Assembly (NCBI RefSeq): GCF_025354435.1 | Contig: NZ_JANXMU010000039.1 | Location: 1-64,000, forward strand | Direction: 5' to 3' | Source: Rhodoferax sp. | Lineage (GTDB): Bacteria > Pseudomonadota > Gammaproteobacteria > Burkholderiales > Burkholderiaceae_C | Length of the DNA: 64,000 bases | In this document: piece by piece, positions 1 to 11,149 of the stretch | Layout: every line of letters starts with the position of its first letter | How positions within the stretch are numbered: the stretch's first letter is position 1 | Notes under the pieces: generated by a model | What the model saw: only the letters and a program-made list of their open reading frames with translations | Told to the model about the DNA's origin: nothing | The model's database searches: none | Made by a program: the position numbers and the translations under genes

Positions 1-76
1 TGGTGCGGCTGGCGGGGATCGAACCCACGACCCTTGGCTTCGGAGGCCAATACTCTATCCACTGAGCTACAGCCGC
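1..76 (-). tRNA. tRNA-Arg (anticodon CCG)
   Basis: Read on the minus strand, this 76-nt sequence folds as a complete tRNA. The 7-bp acceptor stem is GCGGCTG/CAGCCGC, the anticodon stem is TTGGC/GCCAA and the loop CTCCGAA places CCG at positions 34-36. The TTCGATC T-loop and an encoded 3' CCA are present. CCG reads the arginine codon CGG. The window edge falls exactly at the CCA, so a neighbouring gene beyond it cannot be seen. Confidence 0.97.
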
Positions 77-168
77 AACGTGAGCGATTGTAGCCGCTGG
101 TCGTAGCGGCCAAAAACCAGCGATTACCGGGGCCTGTAAAAGGGCGACGGTTATACTCGCGGGTTGAT

Positions 169-206
169 TAGAGCCCCCGGATAGAGCCCCCGGATAGAGC
201 CCCCGA
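169..206. repeat. Three tandem 13-bp direct repeats
   Basis: The unit TAGAGCCCCCGGA occurs three times head to tail; the last copy is slightly truncated. It lies 27 nt upstream of the cytochrome start codon, in its promoter or leader region. It may bind a regulator or be simple slippage; the sequence does not decide. Confidence 0.7.
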
Positions 207-232
207 TTTGTACCCGATGTTTTGAGGACACC

Positions 233-823
233 ATGAGCGCCAACCCCCATGACCACGCAGCAGAAGAAGACCACACCGGTCCCATCAAAAATCCCAAGCA
301 ACTGCTGCTGGCGGTGTTTTTCTCATTCGTGATTCCGATTTTTGCCATCATTGGCTTGGTGTACTTTGTGGTGTCAGCCGCCAAACCGGCGGGTACCAAC
401 ACGACCGATTCCATGACCCTGGGCGGCATGACGGAGCAGTCGCAAAGCCAAGCTCTAGCGGCCCGCATCCAGAAGATTGGCGCCGTCGAAATCCGCGATG
501 CCAACCGCGAGCTCAAATCCGGCGAAGAAGTCTTCAAGGCCCAGTGCACCAACTGCCACACCGCCGGCTTGGTGGGCGCGCCCAAGTTTGGCGATGCCGG
601 TGCCTGGGGCCCGCGTATCAAAACCGGCTATGAGTCGCTGCTGCACTCGGCCATGATGGGCAAGGGTGCCATGGGCGCGCAAAGCGGTGGCGACTTTGAC
701 GACACCGAAATCGCCCGCGCCGTGGTCTACATGGCCAATGCCGGGGGTGCCAGCTTCCCCGTGCCGCAGAAGCCCGCGGCGGCGGCATCGGCACCCGAAG
801 ATGCAGCGTCTGCTGCCAAGTAA
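233..823 (+). CDS. Membrane-anchored c5-type cytochrome c
   Basis: This 196-residue protein has a single N-terminal membrane segment at about residues 25-47 that holds a c-type haem domain in the periplasm. The haem-attachment motif is C105-T-N-C108-H109. The distal axial ligand is probably a methionine in the MMGKGAMGAQSGG stretch around residues 142-148, followed by the typical DDTEIARAVVYM helix of cytochrome c5. A low-complexity Ala/Pro tail ends the protein. It is presumably a small electron carrier of the respiratory chain. It is monocistronic, with a terminator 22 nt after the stop. The partner oxidase or reductase is not in the window. Confidence 0.88.
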   Translation: MSANPHDHAAEEDHTGPIKNPKQLLLAVFFSFVIPIFAIIGLVYFVVSAAKPAGTNTTDSMTLGGMTEQSQSQALAARIQKIGAVEIRDANRELKSGEEVFKAQCTNCHTAGLVGAPKFGDAGAWGPRIKTGYESLLHSAMMGKGAMGAQSGGDFDDTEIARAVVYMANAGGASFPVPQKPAAAASAPEDAASAAK

Positions 824-844
824 GCGCATAACGACTCCCAAAGC

Positions 845-871
845 AAGGCCGGTTCACCCGGCCTTTTTTAA
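845..871 (+). terminator. Rho-independent terminator of the cytochrome gene
   Basis: A GGCCGG/CCGGCC stem with a short TTCAC-type loop is followed by six T residues. It lies 22 nt after the cytochrome stop codon. Confidence 0.85.
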
Positions 872-875
872 TAGT

Positions 876-924
876 GAAATCGGCCTCTAGCGCATATATA
901 ACCTGCGTGAGTAGCTACTATTTT
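876..924 (-). repeat. Dispersed repeat family A, copy 1
   Basis: On the minus strand this reads AGTAGCTACT, then about 16 nt, then TGCGCTAGAGGCC, matching the family core. It overlaps the stop codon of the convergent minus-strand gene: the TAG at 918-920 belongs to the repeat's AGTAGCTACT arm. Confidence 0.8.
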
Positions 925-1460
925 GGCAGCAACTTGGGACTGAGCACGTAGCCGAACTGGGTGGGCAATCGCGCAGCATCGGCAGGCTGTGGCACCCACA
1001 GGCCCTGCTCTACCGCATCGGCGGCATAGCCCATATCCAGGGTGTGCACCAGGCCAAAGCCCAGGTCGGTGTCCAGGTACAAATGGCCCCGTTCATCCAG
1101 CACACAACGCTGCACCCGCGCGGCCTGGCCGGTATGGGCCAGCACCGAAAAATCGGGCTGCACTCGCCACACATAGGGCGTTATTTCCAATTCCACATAC
1201 ACCCGCTGCGGGCCGTTCTGGAAGAACCAGCGGCCTTGGCGGTCACTCTCATAGTTGCGCTGGATGAAGTCGATCAGCTTCTCGTGCAGCAACCGCGAGC
1301 CCTTGCTCTGCGGCGTCGCCCCGGTGCCCGCAAATGGCCCCGCCGCCTGCGCCGGGTCGTCGCGCATGTACCAGTTGCCGCGCGCATCCAAGCCCAGCCA
1401 GCCGTAGCAGTCGGGCACGTTAGGCCATTTGGCGATGGCTTGTTTGACGATGTCGTCCAT
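918..1460 (-). CDS. Conserved betaproteobacterial protein of unknown function
   Basis: This 180-residue soluble protein has no signal peptide or membrane segment. It looks like a conserved family I have seen in Burkholderiales, but I cannot state its DUF number with certainty. Visible features are tryptophan- and aromatic-rich stretches (PDCYGWLGLDARGNWYMRDD near the N-terminus; WFFQNGPQRVYVELE in the middle). It starts 6 nt downstream of the YheT-like hydrolase gene, so the two are probably co-transcribed and may share a pathway. The last codons and stop come from a family A repeat. No function is proposed. Confidence 0.75.
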   Translation of the reverse strand: MDDIVKQAIAKWPNVPDCYGWLGLDARGNWYMRDDPAQAAGPFAGTGATPQSKGSRLLHEKLIDFIQRNYESDRQGRWFFQNGPQRVYVELEITPYVWRVQPDFSVLAHTGQAARVQRCVLDERGHLYLDTDLGFGLVHTLDMGYAADAVEQGLWVPQPADAARLPTQFGYVLSPKLLPK

Positions 1461-1466
1461 AGGTTC

Positions 1467-2462
1467 TTATTTAATAGCTTGCAGCAGCCATCCGCCCACG
1501 GCATCGGGCATGCTGCGTACGTGGCCGGGGATGGGGCCGTGGGGAAATCCGACATGCCCGCCATGGCTGGGCTGCCACAGGGTGACGTGCGCGCCCACCT
1601 CGTCCTGGTGCGGCAGGCTCCAGGCGGGCACGAAGGGGTCGTTGCGGGCATTCACCACCAGCGCCGGGATGCGGATCTGCGCCAGGTGCGGCTTGGCCGA
1701 GGCGCGGGCCCAGTAGTCTTCGGTGCTGTTGTAGCCGTGCAGCGGGGCGGTGAAGATGTTGTCGAACTCGTACAGGTCGCGCGCGGCCATCAGCGCCTCG
1801 CGGTCGAACAGGCCGGGGTGCTGGTCGAGCTTGCGCAAGGCCTTGGGCTTCATGCTGCGCAGGAACATGCGGGTGTAGATTTGCCGGTTCAGGCCACGTC
1901 CAATGGCCCAGCCACTTGCCGCCAGGTCGGTGGGCGCGCACACGGCCGCCACGGCACGCACCACCTGGCGGGCCTGGTCGCCCATTTCCTCGGCCCAGCG
2001 CAGCAAGGCGTTGCCGCCCAGGGAAATACCTACGGCGATCACCTTGCCCCGGTGCCAAGTCTTGAGGCGCTTGAGAACCCAACCCACCTCTTCAAAATCA
2101 CCCGAGTGGTAGGCGCGCGGCCCCAGGTTGAGGTCGCCGCTACAGCCGCGAAAGTGCGGCACCACAAATCCCATGCCGTGGGCCCGCGCGTAATCGGCAA
2201 AGGCCTCGGCGTAGTGGCTGCCCGACGAGCCCTCCAGCCCGTGGAACAGCACCAGCAGGGGCCGCCCGGCCTCGCTGGCTGCCGGGTCGGCGATGTGGGC
2301 AGCGGCATCGCAGAAGTCCACGTCGATGAAGTCCAGATCCGGTGTGATCCAGCGCTCGCGCCGAAACTGGGGCCGGGGCCCGAACACGCGGCGCGAGTAC
2401 AGGGCGGGCCAAATGGTTTGTGCATTGCCACCGGGCAACCACCAAGGCGCTACATAGTTCAT
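1467..2462 (-). CDS. YheT-family alpha/beta hydrolase
   Basis: This 331-residue protein belongs to the YheT/UPF0017 group of alpha/beta-hydrolase esterases (cytoplasmic, substrate unknown in bacteria). The fold signatures are present: FHGLEGSSGSHY near residue 75, the nucleophile elbow GISLGG, an acid in NARNDPF and the histidine in QPSHGGHVGF. Length is usual for the family. The ATG at 2460-2462 lies inside a family A repeat, so the repeat occupies the ribosome-binding region. It sits between an NTF2-like gene upstream and an unknown gene 6 nt downstream on the same strand. Confidence 0.88.
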   Translation of the reverse strand: MNYVAPWWLPGGNAQTIWPALYSRRVFGPRPQFRRERWITPDLDFIDVDFCDAAAHIADPAASEAGRPLLVLFHGLEGSSGSHYAEAFADYARAHGMGFVVPHFRGCSGDLNLGPRAYHSGDFEEVGWVLKRLKTWHRGKVIAVGISLGGNALLRWAEEMGDQARQVVRAVAAVCAPTDLAASGWAIGRGLNRQIYTRMFLRSMKPKALRKLDQHPGLFDREALMAARDLYEFDNIFTAPLHGYNSTEDYWARASAKPHLAQIRIPALVVNARNDPFVPAWSLPHQDEVGAHVTLWQPSHGGHVGFPHGPIPGHVRSMPDAVGGWLLQAIK

Positions 2463-2520
2463 AGCTGATTACGCTTATGGAATGGGCGCTAGAGGCCAGT
2501 TTTTCTTAAATTTATTTAAT
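2458..2520 (+). repeat. Dispersed repeat family A, copy 2 (near-complete)
   Basis: This is one of the clearest copies: ATAGCTGATTACGCTTATGG, then GGGCGCTAGAGGCC, then a T-rich tail ending TTAAATTTATTTAA. It supplies both the start codon context of the YheT-like gene (ATG at 2460-2462) and the TAA stop of the NTF2-like gene (2516-2518), so it fills the whole intergenic space. Confidence 0.88.
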
Positions 2521-2965
2521 GCAGCAGAGCGGGCACGCTGCCCGACTCCTGCATATCGCGGCCAGTGCCGGGGCTGGCGTGGTGGGCCACCATGCGCCAG
2601 CCTTGGGCGGTCTTGTGGTACACGTTGGTGGCGATGGCAAAGGCCTCGCGCGGGCCGTCAGGGGTCATCACCTCGATGCGCTCCACCAGGTTGTGCACGG
2701 CGCTGGCCAGCGCATCGACCCGGCGCACATGCTCGGGCCAGGCCCGGATGCGGCCCTGGCCAAACATCGCATCGAACGCGCTGCGAATGGCCGCCACGCC
2801 CACCACACGCGGCCCGCCAGGGTGTACGCAAACGATATCGTCCTCGTCGGCCCAGCAGGCCATGAGCTTATCGATGTCGCCATTTTGTAAGGCATCGTAA
2901 AAGGCGGCTTCGGTGTCATCGGCAGTTCCACCCACGGTGGCAGCCTGGAGTTTGGCTTTGGGCAT
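2516..2965 (-). CDS. NTF2/SnoaL-like domain protein
   Basis: This 149-residue single-domain protein of the NTF2-like superfamily (SnoaL/DUF4440-type) has an N-terminal helix EAAFYDALQNGDIDKLMACWADEDDIVCVHPGG, a small-residue helix VAAIRSAFDAMF, and C-terminal strands ending in NVYHKTAQGWRMVAHHAS. Such proteins are small conical alpha+beta barrels used as isomerases, hydrolases or binding modules; nothing here shows which. The stop codon is supplied by a family A repeat, and the YheT-like gene follows after 53 nt. Confidence 0.85.
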   Translation of the reverse strand: MPKAKLQAATVGGTADDTEAAFYDALQNGDIDKLMACWADEDDIVCVHPGGPRVVGVAAIRSAFDAMFGQGRIRAWPEHVRRVDALASAVHNLVERIEVMTPDGPREAFAIATNVYHKTAQGWRMVAHHASPGTGRDMQESGSVPALLH

Positions 2966-3096
2966 GGCTTACGCGGGGGTTGGGCGGGATTGGAGAAGCG
3001 TTGATTTTGCCTTGCTTTGGGCCAGCGCCTGGAGTGTCTGTGCTAAGGTCAAACGCTATAGAGGCCCGCACGCGGCCCGCCACTGGAGGAATTTTC

Positions 3097-3681
3097 ATGA
3101 AACGCTGGTTACCCGCCCTACTGCTCGCATCCGCCCTGACCGGCTGCGGCTACAACGATTTCCAACGCCTAGACGAGCAAAGCAAAGCCGCCTGGAGCGA
3201 GGTGCTGAACCAATACCAGCGGCGCGCCGACCTAGTACCCAACATCGTGGCCACCGTCAAGGGCGAAGCTGCCTTTGAGCAAGACACGCTGACCAAGGTG
3301 GTGGAAGCCCGCGCCAAGGCCACCTCCATGCAGGTCACGCCCGAGACGTTGAACAACCCCGAAGCCTTTGCCAAGTTCCAGGCCGCCCAGGGCGAGCTCG
3401 GCAGCGCCCTGAGCCGCCTGATGGTGACGGTAGAAAAATACCCCGACCTGAAGGCCAACAAGGGCTTCAGCGACCTGCGGGTACAGCTGGAAGGCACCGA
3501 AAACCGCATCACCGTGGCGCGCAACCGCTTCATCGGCACGGTGCAAGAGTACAACATGCTGGCCCGCAGCTTCCCCAGCAACCTGACGGCCAAGGTGATG
3601 GGCTACCAGGCCAAGCCCAGCTTTACGGTGCAAAACGAGGCCGCGATCTCGACCCCGCCGGTGGTGGACTTCAAGAAGTAA
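3097..3681 (+). CDS. lemA: LemA family lipoprotein
   Basis: This 194-residue protein starts at ATG 3097 behind a strong GGAGGA site. An upstream in-frame ATG exists at 2980 but lacks a leader-like sequence. The N-terminus is a lipoprotein signal with lipobox L14-T-G-C17. The mature part has the long antiparallel helices of LemA, including YNDFQRLDEQSKAAWSEVLNQYQRRADLVPN and AVTVEKYPDLKANKGFSDLRVQLEGTENRI-like segments. LemA proteins are membrane-attached helical bundles of unclear role. It is the first gene of an operon with two TPM-domain genes, the usual pairing of LemA with YgcG-type proteins. Confidence 0.92.
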   Translation: MKRWLPALLLASALTGCGYNDFQRLDEQSKAAWSEVLNQYQRRADLVPNIVATVKGEAAFEQDTLTKVVEARAKATSMQVTPETLNNPEAFAKFQAAQGELGSALSRLMVTVEKYPDLKANKGFSDLRVQLEGTENRITVARNRFIGTVQEYNMLARSFPSNLTAKVMGYQAKPSFTVQNEAAISTPPVVDFKK

Positions 3682-4569
3682 ATGCCCATGCTGCTGCGCC
3701 TGTGTATTGCGTGCTGGCTAGCCCTGCTGGCCCTGGGTGGCCACGCCCAGAGCGTGCTGCCGGTGCCTGCGCTGACCGGCCACGTGATCGACACCACGGC
3801 CACCCTCAGCGCCAGCCAGCAGCGAGCGCTGGAGGCCAAGCTGACCGCGTTCGAAGCCAGCAGCGGCGCACAGGTGGTGGTGCTGATGGTGCCGACCACC
3901 CAGCCCGAAGACATTGCCAGCTACGCCAACCGCGTGGGCAACGCCTGGAAGATTGGCCGCAAAGAGGTGGGCGACGGGCTGATTCTGCTGGTGGCCAAGA
4001 ACGACCGCACACTGCGCATCGAGGTAGCCAAGACGCTAGAAGGCGCGATTCCCGACCTGGCAGCCAGCAACATCATCCAGGACGCGATCACGCCGCGCTT
4101 CAAGCAGGGCGACTTCGCCAGGGGCGTGGATGCCGGGGTGGACCAGATCATGGCCATGGTGAAGGGCGAGGCCCTGCCCGCGCCCCAAGCCAGAGCCGCA
4201 CAGCAGAACGACGGGTTTGACTGGCAGCAGATGCTGATCCTCGCCGTATTTGCCGTACCGATTGCGGGCTCCATCGCCCGCAGCATCTTCGGGGCCAAGC
4301 TGGGCTCCTTGGTGACGGGCGGGGCTGTGGGTGCGCTGGCCTGGGTGCTGTCGGCCAGTCTGCTGGTTGCGGGCGTGGCCGGGGTGGTGGCATTGCTGTT
4401 CACGCTGCTGGCGCGCTTTGGCAACTCGGACTTGAACCGAAGCCTAGGCGGAATGGGAGGCTTTGGCGGTGGTGGTTTCAGCTCTGGTGGGCGTAGCAGC
4501 AGTGGCGGCGGCTTTAGCTCGGGCGGTGGCGGCAATTTTGGCGGCGGCGGTGCCTCCGGTGGGTGGTAG
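3682..4569 (+). CDS. TPM domain protein, YgcG type
   Basis: This 295-residue protein begins directly after the lemA stop (TAA-ATG), so it is translationally linked. An alternative ATG lies two codons in. It has a signal peptide (cleavage near HAQS), a TPM domain (about residues 30-150, with GHVIDTTATLS and VGNAWKIGRKEVGDGLILLVAKNDR), membrane segments at about residues 188-245 and a Gly/Ser-rich tail. This is the YgcG architecture. TPM domains of this group are proposed to act in envelope protein turnover or photosystem-like repair in other organisms; the role here is unknown. Confidence 0.92.
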   Translation: MPMLLRLCIACWLALLALGGHAQSVLPVPALTGHVIDTTATLSASQQRALEAKLTAFEASSGAQVVVLMVPTTQPEDIASYANRVGNAWKIGRKEVGDGLILLVAKNDRTLRIEVAKTLEGAIPDLAASNIIQDAITPRFKQGDFARGVDAGVDQIMAMVKGEALPAPQARAAQQNDGFDWQQMLILAVFAVPIAGSIARSIFGAKLGSLVTGGAVGALAWVLSASLLVAGVAGVVALLFTLLARFGNSDLNRSLGGMGGFGGGGFSSGGRSSSGGGFSSGGGGNFGGGGASGGW

Positions 4570-4573
4570 CAAC

Positions 4574-5086
4574 ATGTGGAAGCACCTCCTCCGAATCCTG
4601 GGACACTGCTGCTGGGATGTGCGCGATGTCCGCCGCACCGTGCCATCGGCCTTGCTGGAGCGGCTCTCCCTGCGGGTCAGCGCCAGCGAACAGCGGCACA
4701 CCGGCGAGATCCGCATCTGCGTCGAAGCCGGTTTGCCGCTCAGCTACCTGTGGCGCAACGCCTCCGCGCGGGAGCGGGCGGTGATGCTGTTTGGCAAGCT
4801 GCGCGTCTGGGATACCGAACACAACAACGGCGTGTTGATTTACCTGCTGCTGGCCGACCACGCCATCGAGCTGGTGGCCGACCGGGGCGTGAACGCCCGC
4901 GTATCCCCCCTGGAATGGCAGGCGATGGTGGCACACCTGGGCACGGCCTTGCAGGCAGGCCAGGTGGAAGAAGGTTTGACGACCGCGCTGGAAGAGGTGT
5001 CAGCGGTGCTGGCGCAGCATTTCCCGCTGCTGCCGGGCGACGTACGGGGCAATGAACTGCCGAACGCGCCTGTGCTGGTGGATTGA
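4574..5086 (+). CDS. TPM domain protein, short form
   Basis: This 170-residue protein starts at ATG 4574, 4 nt after the preceding stop. A longer reading that begins inside the glycine-rich tail of the previous gene is not credible. The body resembles a TPM domain without a signal peptide (RRTVPSALLERLSLRVSASEQRHTGEIRICVEA, RAVMLFGKLRVWDTEHNNGVLIYLLLADHAIELVADRGV). It completes the lemA-TPM-TPM operon, a three-gene order common in Burkholderiales. It probably forms a complex or shares a pathway with its neighbours. Confidence 0.88.
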   Translation: MWKHLLRILGHCCWDVRDVRRTVPSALLERLSLRVSASEQRHTGEIRICVEAGLPLSYLWRNASARERAVMLFGKLRVWDTEHNNGVLIYLLLADHAIELVADRGVNARVSPLEWQAMVAHLGTALQAGQVEEGLTTALEEVSAVLAQHFPLLPGDVRGNELPNAPVLVD

Positions 5087-5104
5087 ATTTTTATAAGATA
5101 TTCA

Positions 5105-5187
5105 GGGCTTTTTAATACCCTAAACGGCCTCTAACGCAGGGGTAGTCTGCATAAACAGCTCCTATTTTTGATATTAAAAATAGGAGC
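5105..5187 (-). repeat. Dispersed repeat family A, copy 3
   Basis: On the minus strand the element reads AGGAGCTGTTTATGCAG, then TGCGTTAGAGGCC, a one-base variant of the core, then a T-rich tail. A second inverted pair, GCTCCTATTTTT/AAAAATAGGAGC (5159-5187), flanks its end. It fills the space between the TPM operon and the ATP synthase terminator. Confidence 0.75.
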
Positions 5188-5221
5188 AAACCACCCCACA
5201 CATCCACGCACTCCGCCCACT

Positions 5222-5247
5222 AAAAAGCCGCTCAAGAGCGGCTTTTT
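5222..5247 (-). terminator. Bidirectional terminator after the atp operon
   Basis: A 12-bp perfect stem AAAAAGCCGCTC/GAGCGGCTTTTT with a 2-nt AA loop lies 19 nt downstream of atpC. The T-tract is present in both directions, so it can also stop the TPM operon. Confidence 0.92.
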
Positions 5248-5265
5248 AGATGGGGTCAGCGAAGA

Positions 5266-5682
5266 CTAGCGGTTCTGGCGGAACTTGCGCAGCGCCGAGA
5301 TCTGGGCGGCCATGATGGCCAGCTCGGATTGGGCTTTTGCTATGTCCAACTGGCCTTTGGCGTTGCGCAGAGCTTCTTCGGCGCGGGCCTTGGCGGCATT
5401 GGCTTTTTCTTCGTCCAGGTCCTTGCCGCGGATGGCCGTGTCAGACAACACGGTGACGCAGTTAGGTTGGACTTCCAGAATGCCACCGGCCACGAAGATG
5501 AACTCTTCGGTGCCATCGGCCTTTTCGATACGCACCGAACCTGGCTTGATACGGGTGATCAAGGGGGTGTGGCGCGGATAAATGCCCAGCTCGCCCGCTT
5601 CGCCCGGCAAAGCCACAAACTTGGCTTCGCCCGAGAAGATGGATTCTTCGGCACTGACAACATTCACGAGAATGGTGGTCAT
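5266..5682 (-). CDS. atpC: ATP synthase epsilon subunit
   Basis: This 138-residue subunit of the F1 central stalk couples rotation and regulates ATP hydrolysis. The N-terminal beta-sandwich is evident ([47 protein letters not shown]) and is followed by the two-helix C-terminal domain ([19 protein letters not shown]). It is the last gene of the atpIBEFHAGDC operon, 65 nt after atpD, and is followed by a strong terminator. Confidence 0.97.
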   Translation of the reverse strand: MTTILVNVVSAEESIFSGEAKFVALPGEAGELGIYPRHTPLITRIKPGSVRIEKADGTEEFIFVAGGILEVQPNCVTVLSDTAIRGKDLDEEKANAAKARAEEALRNAKGQLDIAKAQSELAIMAAQISALRKFRQNR

Positions 5683-5747
5683 AGGTTTCCTTTGGGTCCA
5701 GCGTGGTGAAGTGCAGAGCGCAGCCAGAGCTGCGCCCTAGAAGGGAA

Positions 5748-7232
<1,485 letters not shown>

Positions 7233-8111
7233 TTAAACAGCCGCCGCACCTGCCACAATTTCCGACAATTCTTTGGTGATCGCTGCCTGACGGGTCTTGT
7301 TATAGATCAGCTTGAGCTCGGCAATCACGCTACCCGCATTGTCGGTAGCAGCCTTCATGGCAACCATGCGCGCAGCATGTTCGGATGCCATGTTTTCCGC
7401 GACCGCTTGGTAGGCCAGCGCCTCCACGTAGCGGATCAACAAATTGTCGATCACCGACTGCGCATCGGGCTCGTAGATGTAGTCCCAGGTGTACTGTGTG
7501 CCGTTGGCCTTGGTTTCCGCCTGCATCTTGTCGGACGACAAGGGCAACAACTGCTCCACCACGGCCTCTTGCTTCATGGTGCTGACAAACTTGTTGTACA
7601 CCAGGTAGACAGCGCTGATTTCACCCTTTTCATAGGCATCCAGCAGCACCTTGAGCGGGCCGATCAGCTTGTCCAGGTGCGGCTTGTCACCCAGATGGGT
7701 CACATGCGCTACTACCTGGGCACCGGTACGGTTCAAAAACCCGAGACCTTTGCCGCCCACAGCCACTGTTTTTGCGGTCAAGCCTGCAGCCTGCGCAGCG
7801 CGCAGTTTCAGGGTCAACGCACGGAACAGGTTGGTGTTCAAACCGCCACACAAACCCTTGTCGGTGGTCACCACCACAAAACCCTCGGCCTTGGCGCCGT
7901 TGGGTTTCATGAAGTTGTGCACGTACTCGGGATTCGCCTGGCCCAGATTGGCCGCGATGTCGCGAATCTTGTCGCTGTACGGGCGGGCTGCCTTCATCCG
8001 CTCCTGTGCTTTACGCATCTTGGAGACGGAAATCATTTCCATCGCCTTGGTGATCTTCTTGGTGTTTTCCACCGATTTGATCTTGGTGCGTAGTTCCTTG
8101 CCTGATGCCAT
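7233..8111 (-). CDS. atpG: ATP synthase gamma subunit
   Basis: This 292-residue rotor shaft of F1 has the typical N-terminal coiled coil ([36 protein letters not shown]), the conserved GLCGGLNTN motif in the middle and the C-terminal helix [34 protein letters not shown]. It lies between atpA (13 nt upstream) and atpD in the standard order. Confidence 0.98.
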   Translation of the reverse strand: MASGKELRTKIKSVENTKKITKAMEMISVSKMRKAQERMKAARPYSDKIRDIAANLGQANPEYVHNFMKPNGAKAEGFVVVTTDKGLCGGLNTNLFRALTLKLRAAQAAGLTAKTVAVGGKGLGFLNRTGAQVVAHVTHLGDKPHLDKLIGPLKVLLDAYEKGEISAVYLVYNKFVSTMKQEAVVEQLLPLSSDKMQAETKANGTQYTWDYIYEPDAQSVIDNLLIRYVEALAYQAVAENMASEHAARMVAMKAATDNAGSVIAELKLIYNKTRQAAITKELSEIVAGAAAV

Positions 8112-8124
8112 GACTGGCTCCTAG

Positions 8125-9678
8125 TTAAGCGAAGGTCTTCTTGAACGCCGTCACGGCAGCGTGCAACTCAGCTTCCGCTTCCTTGTCCAGTGCTTTCGAG
8201 GCTTCAATCTTGGCCAACAAAGCCGCACTCTTGTCCTTGAGGTAGCCGTGCAGGCCATGCTCAAAAGCCAGAATCTTCTTGACTTCGATATCGTCCATGA
8301 AGCCCTTGTTCACTGCGAACAAAGTGGCACCCATCAACGACACGGACAAGGGGCTGTACTGGGCTTGCTTGAGCAGTTCGGTCACGCGGGCACCGCGGTC
8401 CAGCTGCTTGCGGGTGGATTCATCCAGGTCCGAGGCAAACTGGGCGAAAGCCGCCAATTCACGGTACTGCGCCAAGTCGGTACGGATACCGCCAGACTGG
8501 CTCTTGATGATCTTGGTCTGGGCGGCGCTACCAACGCGGGACACCGAGATGCCGGCGTTGATCGCAGGGCGGATGCCGGCGTTAAACAGCGAGGTTTCCA
8601 GGAAGATCTGGCCGTCGGTGATCGAGATCACGTTGGTCGGCACGAAGGCAGACACGTCACCGGCCTGCGTTTCAATGATGGGCAGAGCTGTCAGGGAACC
8701 GGTCTTGCCCTTGACTTCACCCTTGGTGAAAGCTTCGACATAGTCGACATTCACGCGAGCGGCGCGTTCCAACAGGCGGCTGTGCAGATAGAAAACGTCG
8801 CCAGGGTAGGCTTCGCGGCCTGGTGGGCGGCGCAACAGCAGGGAAACCTGGCGGTAAGCCACAGCTTGCTTGGACAAATCGTCGTACACGATCAGGGCGT
8901 CTTGGCCACGGTCGCGGAAGTATTCACCCATGGTGCAGCCGGAGTAAGCCGAAACGTACTGCATGGCAGCCGATTCAGACGCCGAAGCCGCCACTACGAT
9001 GGTGTATTCCATCGCGCCCGCCTGCTCCAGGGCACGCACCACGTTTTTGATCGACGAGGCCTTTTGACCAATCGCGACATACACGCAGCTCACGCCCTGG
9101 CCCTTTTGGGCGATGATGGCATCGATGGCCACAGCCGTCTTGCCGGTCTGGCGGTCACCAATGATCAGTTCACGCTGGCCACGGCCGATTGGCACCATGG
9201 CATCGATCGACTTGATACCGGTTTGCATAGGCTGGTCGACCGATTTACGGGCGATCACGCCGGGCGCGACCTTTTCGATCACGTCGGTCATCTTGGCGTT
9301 GATCGGGCCCTTGCCGTCGATCGGCTGGCCCAGTGCGTTCACCACGCGACCGAGCAGCTCGGGACCGACCGGCACTTCCAGAATGCGGCCCGTGCACTTC
9401 ACGATGTCGCCTTCGGAGATGTGTTCGTACTCGCCCAAAATCACGGAGCCGACCGAGTCACGCTCCAGATTCAGTGCCAGGCCGTAGGTGGGCTGGCCAT
9501 CGCTACCGGCGGGGAACTCCAACATTTCGCCCTGCATCACGTCGGACAGGCCGTGCAAACGGCAGATACCGTCGGTCACGGACACCACGGTGCCTTGGTT
9601 GCGGATATCGGTTTGGGCCGTCAGGCCTTCGATGCGGCTCTTGATCAGCTCAGAAATTTCTGCGGGATTGAGTTGCAT
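8125..9678 (-). CDS. atpA: ATP synthase alpha subunit
   Basis: This 517-residue non-catalytic nucleotide-binding F1 subunit has its Walker A in GDRQTGKT with the lysine at residue 180. Other family motifs are [53 protein letters not shown] and [13 protein letters not shown]. The N-terminus [18 protein letters not shown] contacts the delta subunit. Length and order are standard. Confidence 0.98.
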   Translation of the reverse strand: MQLNPAEISELIKSRIEGLTAQTDIRNQGTVVSVTDGICRLHGLSDVMQGEMLEFPAGSDGQPTYGLALNLERDSVGSVILGEYEHISEGDIVKCTGRILEVPVGPELLGRVVNALGQPIDGKGPINAKMTDVIEKVAPGVIARKSVDQPMQTGIKSIDAMVPIGRGQRELIIGDRQTGKTAVAIDAIIAQKGQGVSCVYVAIGQKASSIKNVVRALEQAGAMEYTIVVAASASESAAMQYVSAYSGCTMGEYFRDRGQDALIVYDDLSKQAVAYRQVSLLLRRPPGREAYPGDVFYLHSRLLERAARVNVDYVEAFTKGEVKGKTGSLTALPIIETQAGDVSAFVPTNVISITDGQIFLETSLFNAGIRPAINAGISVSRVGSAAQTKIIKSQSGGIRTDLAQYRELAAFAQFASDLDESTRKQLDRGARVTELLKQAQYSPLSVSLMGATLFAVNKGFMDDIEVKKILAFEHGLHGYLKDKSAALLAKIEASKALDKEAEAELHAAVTAFKKTFA

Positions 9679-9765
9679 GACTCTTTCCTTCTCTTTCTTT
9701 AGTTAGCAAACAACCGGAGCCATGGGCTCTGGCCGAAAACGCTGGCACAGACCTTAACGCGATGG

Positions 9766-10296
9766 TTAAGCGGTCAGGGCCAATTTCATATGTTCCAGGC
9801 GGGCTTTGATCGAGGTGTCTAACACCTCGTCACCCACCACGACGCGAATTCCGCCAATCAACTCCGGCTGCAAAGCCACTGTGAGATTGAGCTTGCGTCC
9901 AAAACGCTTTTCCAGCGCCGACGAGACGTTGGCCAAGGCATCTGCGTCGATCGCAAAAGCACTGAACACGGTCGCGTCAGAGGAGCCGCTCCGGGCATTT
10001 TTCAATGCACGGAACTGGGTAGCAATCTCGGGAAGAGCGGCCAGGCGCCCGTTCTCGATGACCATGCGCAAAAAGTTTTTTGCAGCATCTGGCAGGGCCG
10101 ATTTGGCCACACCGGCTACCACCTCAAACACCTGGTCCACCTCAACCCGGGGGTTGTCGGCGAACTGGAGCAACTGGGGGTTGGCTGCAATCGCGGCCAA
10201 TTCATCGACCCATCCGGCGGTGCCGTCCAGGTCAGACGCAGTGGCCTTGAACAGCGCTTCGGCGTAAGGACGGGCAATGGTTGCTATTTCAGCCAT
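9766..10296 (-). CDS. atpH: ATP synthase delta subunit
   Basis: This 176-residue peripheral-stalk protein links the alpha subunit N-termini to subunit b. It begins with the conserved [10 protein letters not shown] motif and ends with the conserved [28 protein letters not shown] segment. It follows atpF after 13 nt. An 87-nt gap, mostly A/C-rich, separates it from atpA and shows no clear extra signal. Confidence 0.97.
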   Translation of the reverse strand: MAEIATIARPYAEALFKATASDLDGTAGWVDELAAIAANPQLLQFADNPRVEVDQVFEVVAGVAKSALPDAAKNFLRMVIENGRLAALPEIATQFRALKNARSGSSDATVFSAFAIDADALANVSSALEKRFGRKLNLTVALQPELIGGIRVVVGDEVLDTSIKARLEHMKLALTA

Positions 10297-10309
10297 GGTC
10301 GTTCGCCGC

Positions 10310-10780
10310 TCAGAGTTCGGTTTGGAGACGGTTCAGCAAGTCCGCGTGGACACCAGCATTGACTTCCTTGCGGAGAATCTGCTCGGCACCCTTCACAGCC
10401 AATGCAGCCACTTGCTCACGCAGGACCTCACGGGCTTTGACGGTTTGCTGCTCGGCTTCGGCACGGGCTGCGGCGACGATCTTGTTACCCTCTTCCGTGG
10501 CACGGGCCTTGGCCTCTTCCACGATCACTTGGGCACGGCGATCGGCATCAGCCAAACGCGACGCGGTCTCGGTGCGCGACTTGGCCAGTTCGGCTTCCAC
10601 ACGCTGGTTGGCGTTGGTCAGTTCGGACTTGGCTTTGTCGGCGGCAGCAAGGCCGTCAGAGATTTTCTGCACCCGCTCGTCCAATGCCTTGGTGATTGGA
10701 GGCCACACGAATTTCATCGTGAACCACACCAAAATCGCAAAGACGATGGCCTGCAGAAACAGGGTTGAATTAATGTTCAC
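10310..10780 (-). CDS. atpF: ATP synthase b subunit
   Basis: This 156-residue Fo peripheral-stalk subunit has one N-terminal membrane helix ([23 protein letters not shown], about residues 6-28), followed by a long charged coiled coil rich in Ala, Glu, Lys and Arg (residues 30-150). Length matches the E. coli protein. Only one b-type gene is present, so this is the homodimeric form. Confidence 0.97.
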   Translation of the reverse strand: MNINSTLFLQAIVFAILVWFTMKFVWPPITKALDERVQKISDGLAAADKAKSELTNANQRVEAELAKSRTETASRLADADRRAQVIVEEAKARATEEGNKIVAAARAEAEQQTVKAREVLREQVAALAVKGAEQILRKEVNAGVHADLLNRLQTEL

Positions 10781-10818
10781 GGCTTAATTCCTTTCGGTCG
10801 TGAAAGGTCGGCCAAAAA

Positions 10819-11109
<291 letters not shown>

Positions 11110-11149
11110 CTAACCTTAACGCCCGCGTTAAATAAACTTAACGGCGGAG

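Noticed and set aside
8161-9702. 513-codon frame on the plus strand opposite atpA
   Set aside because: Antisense to an unambiguous atpA; no protein-like features.
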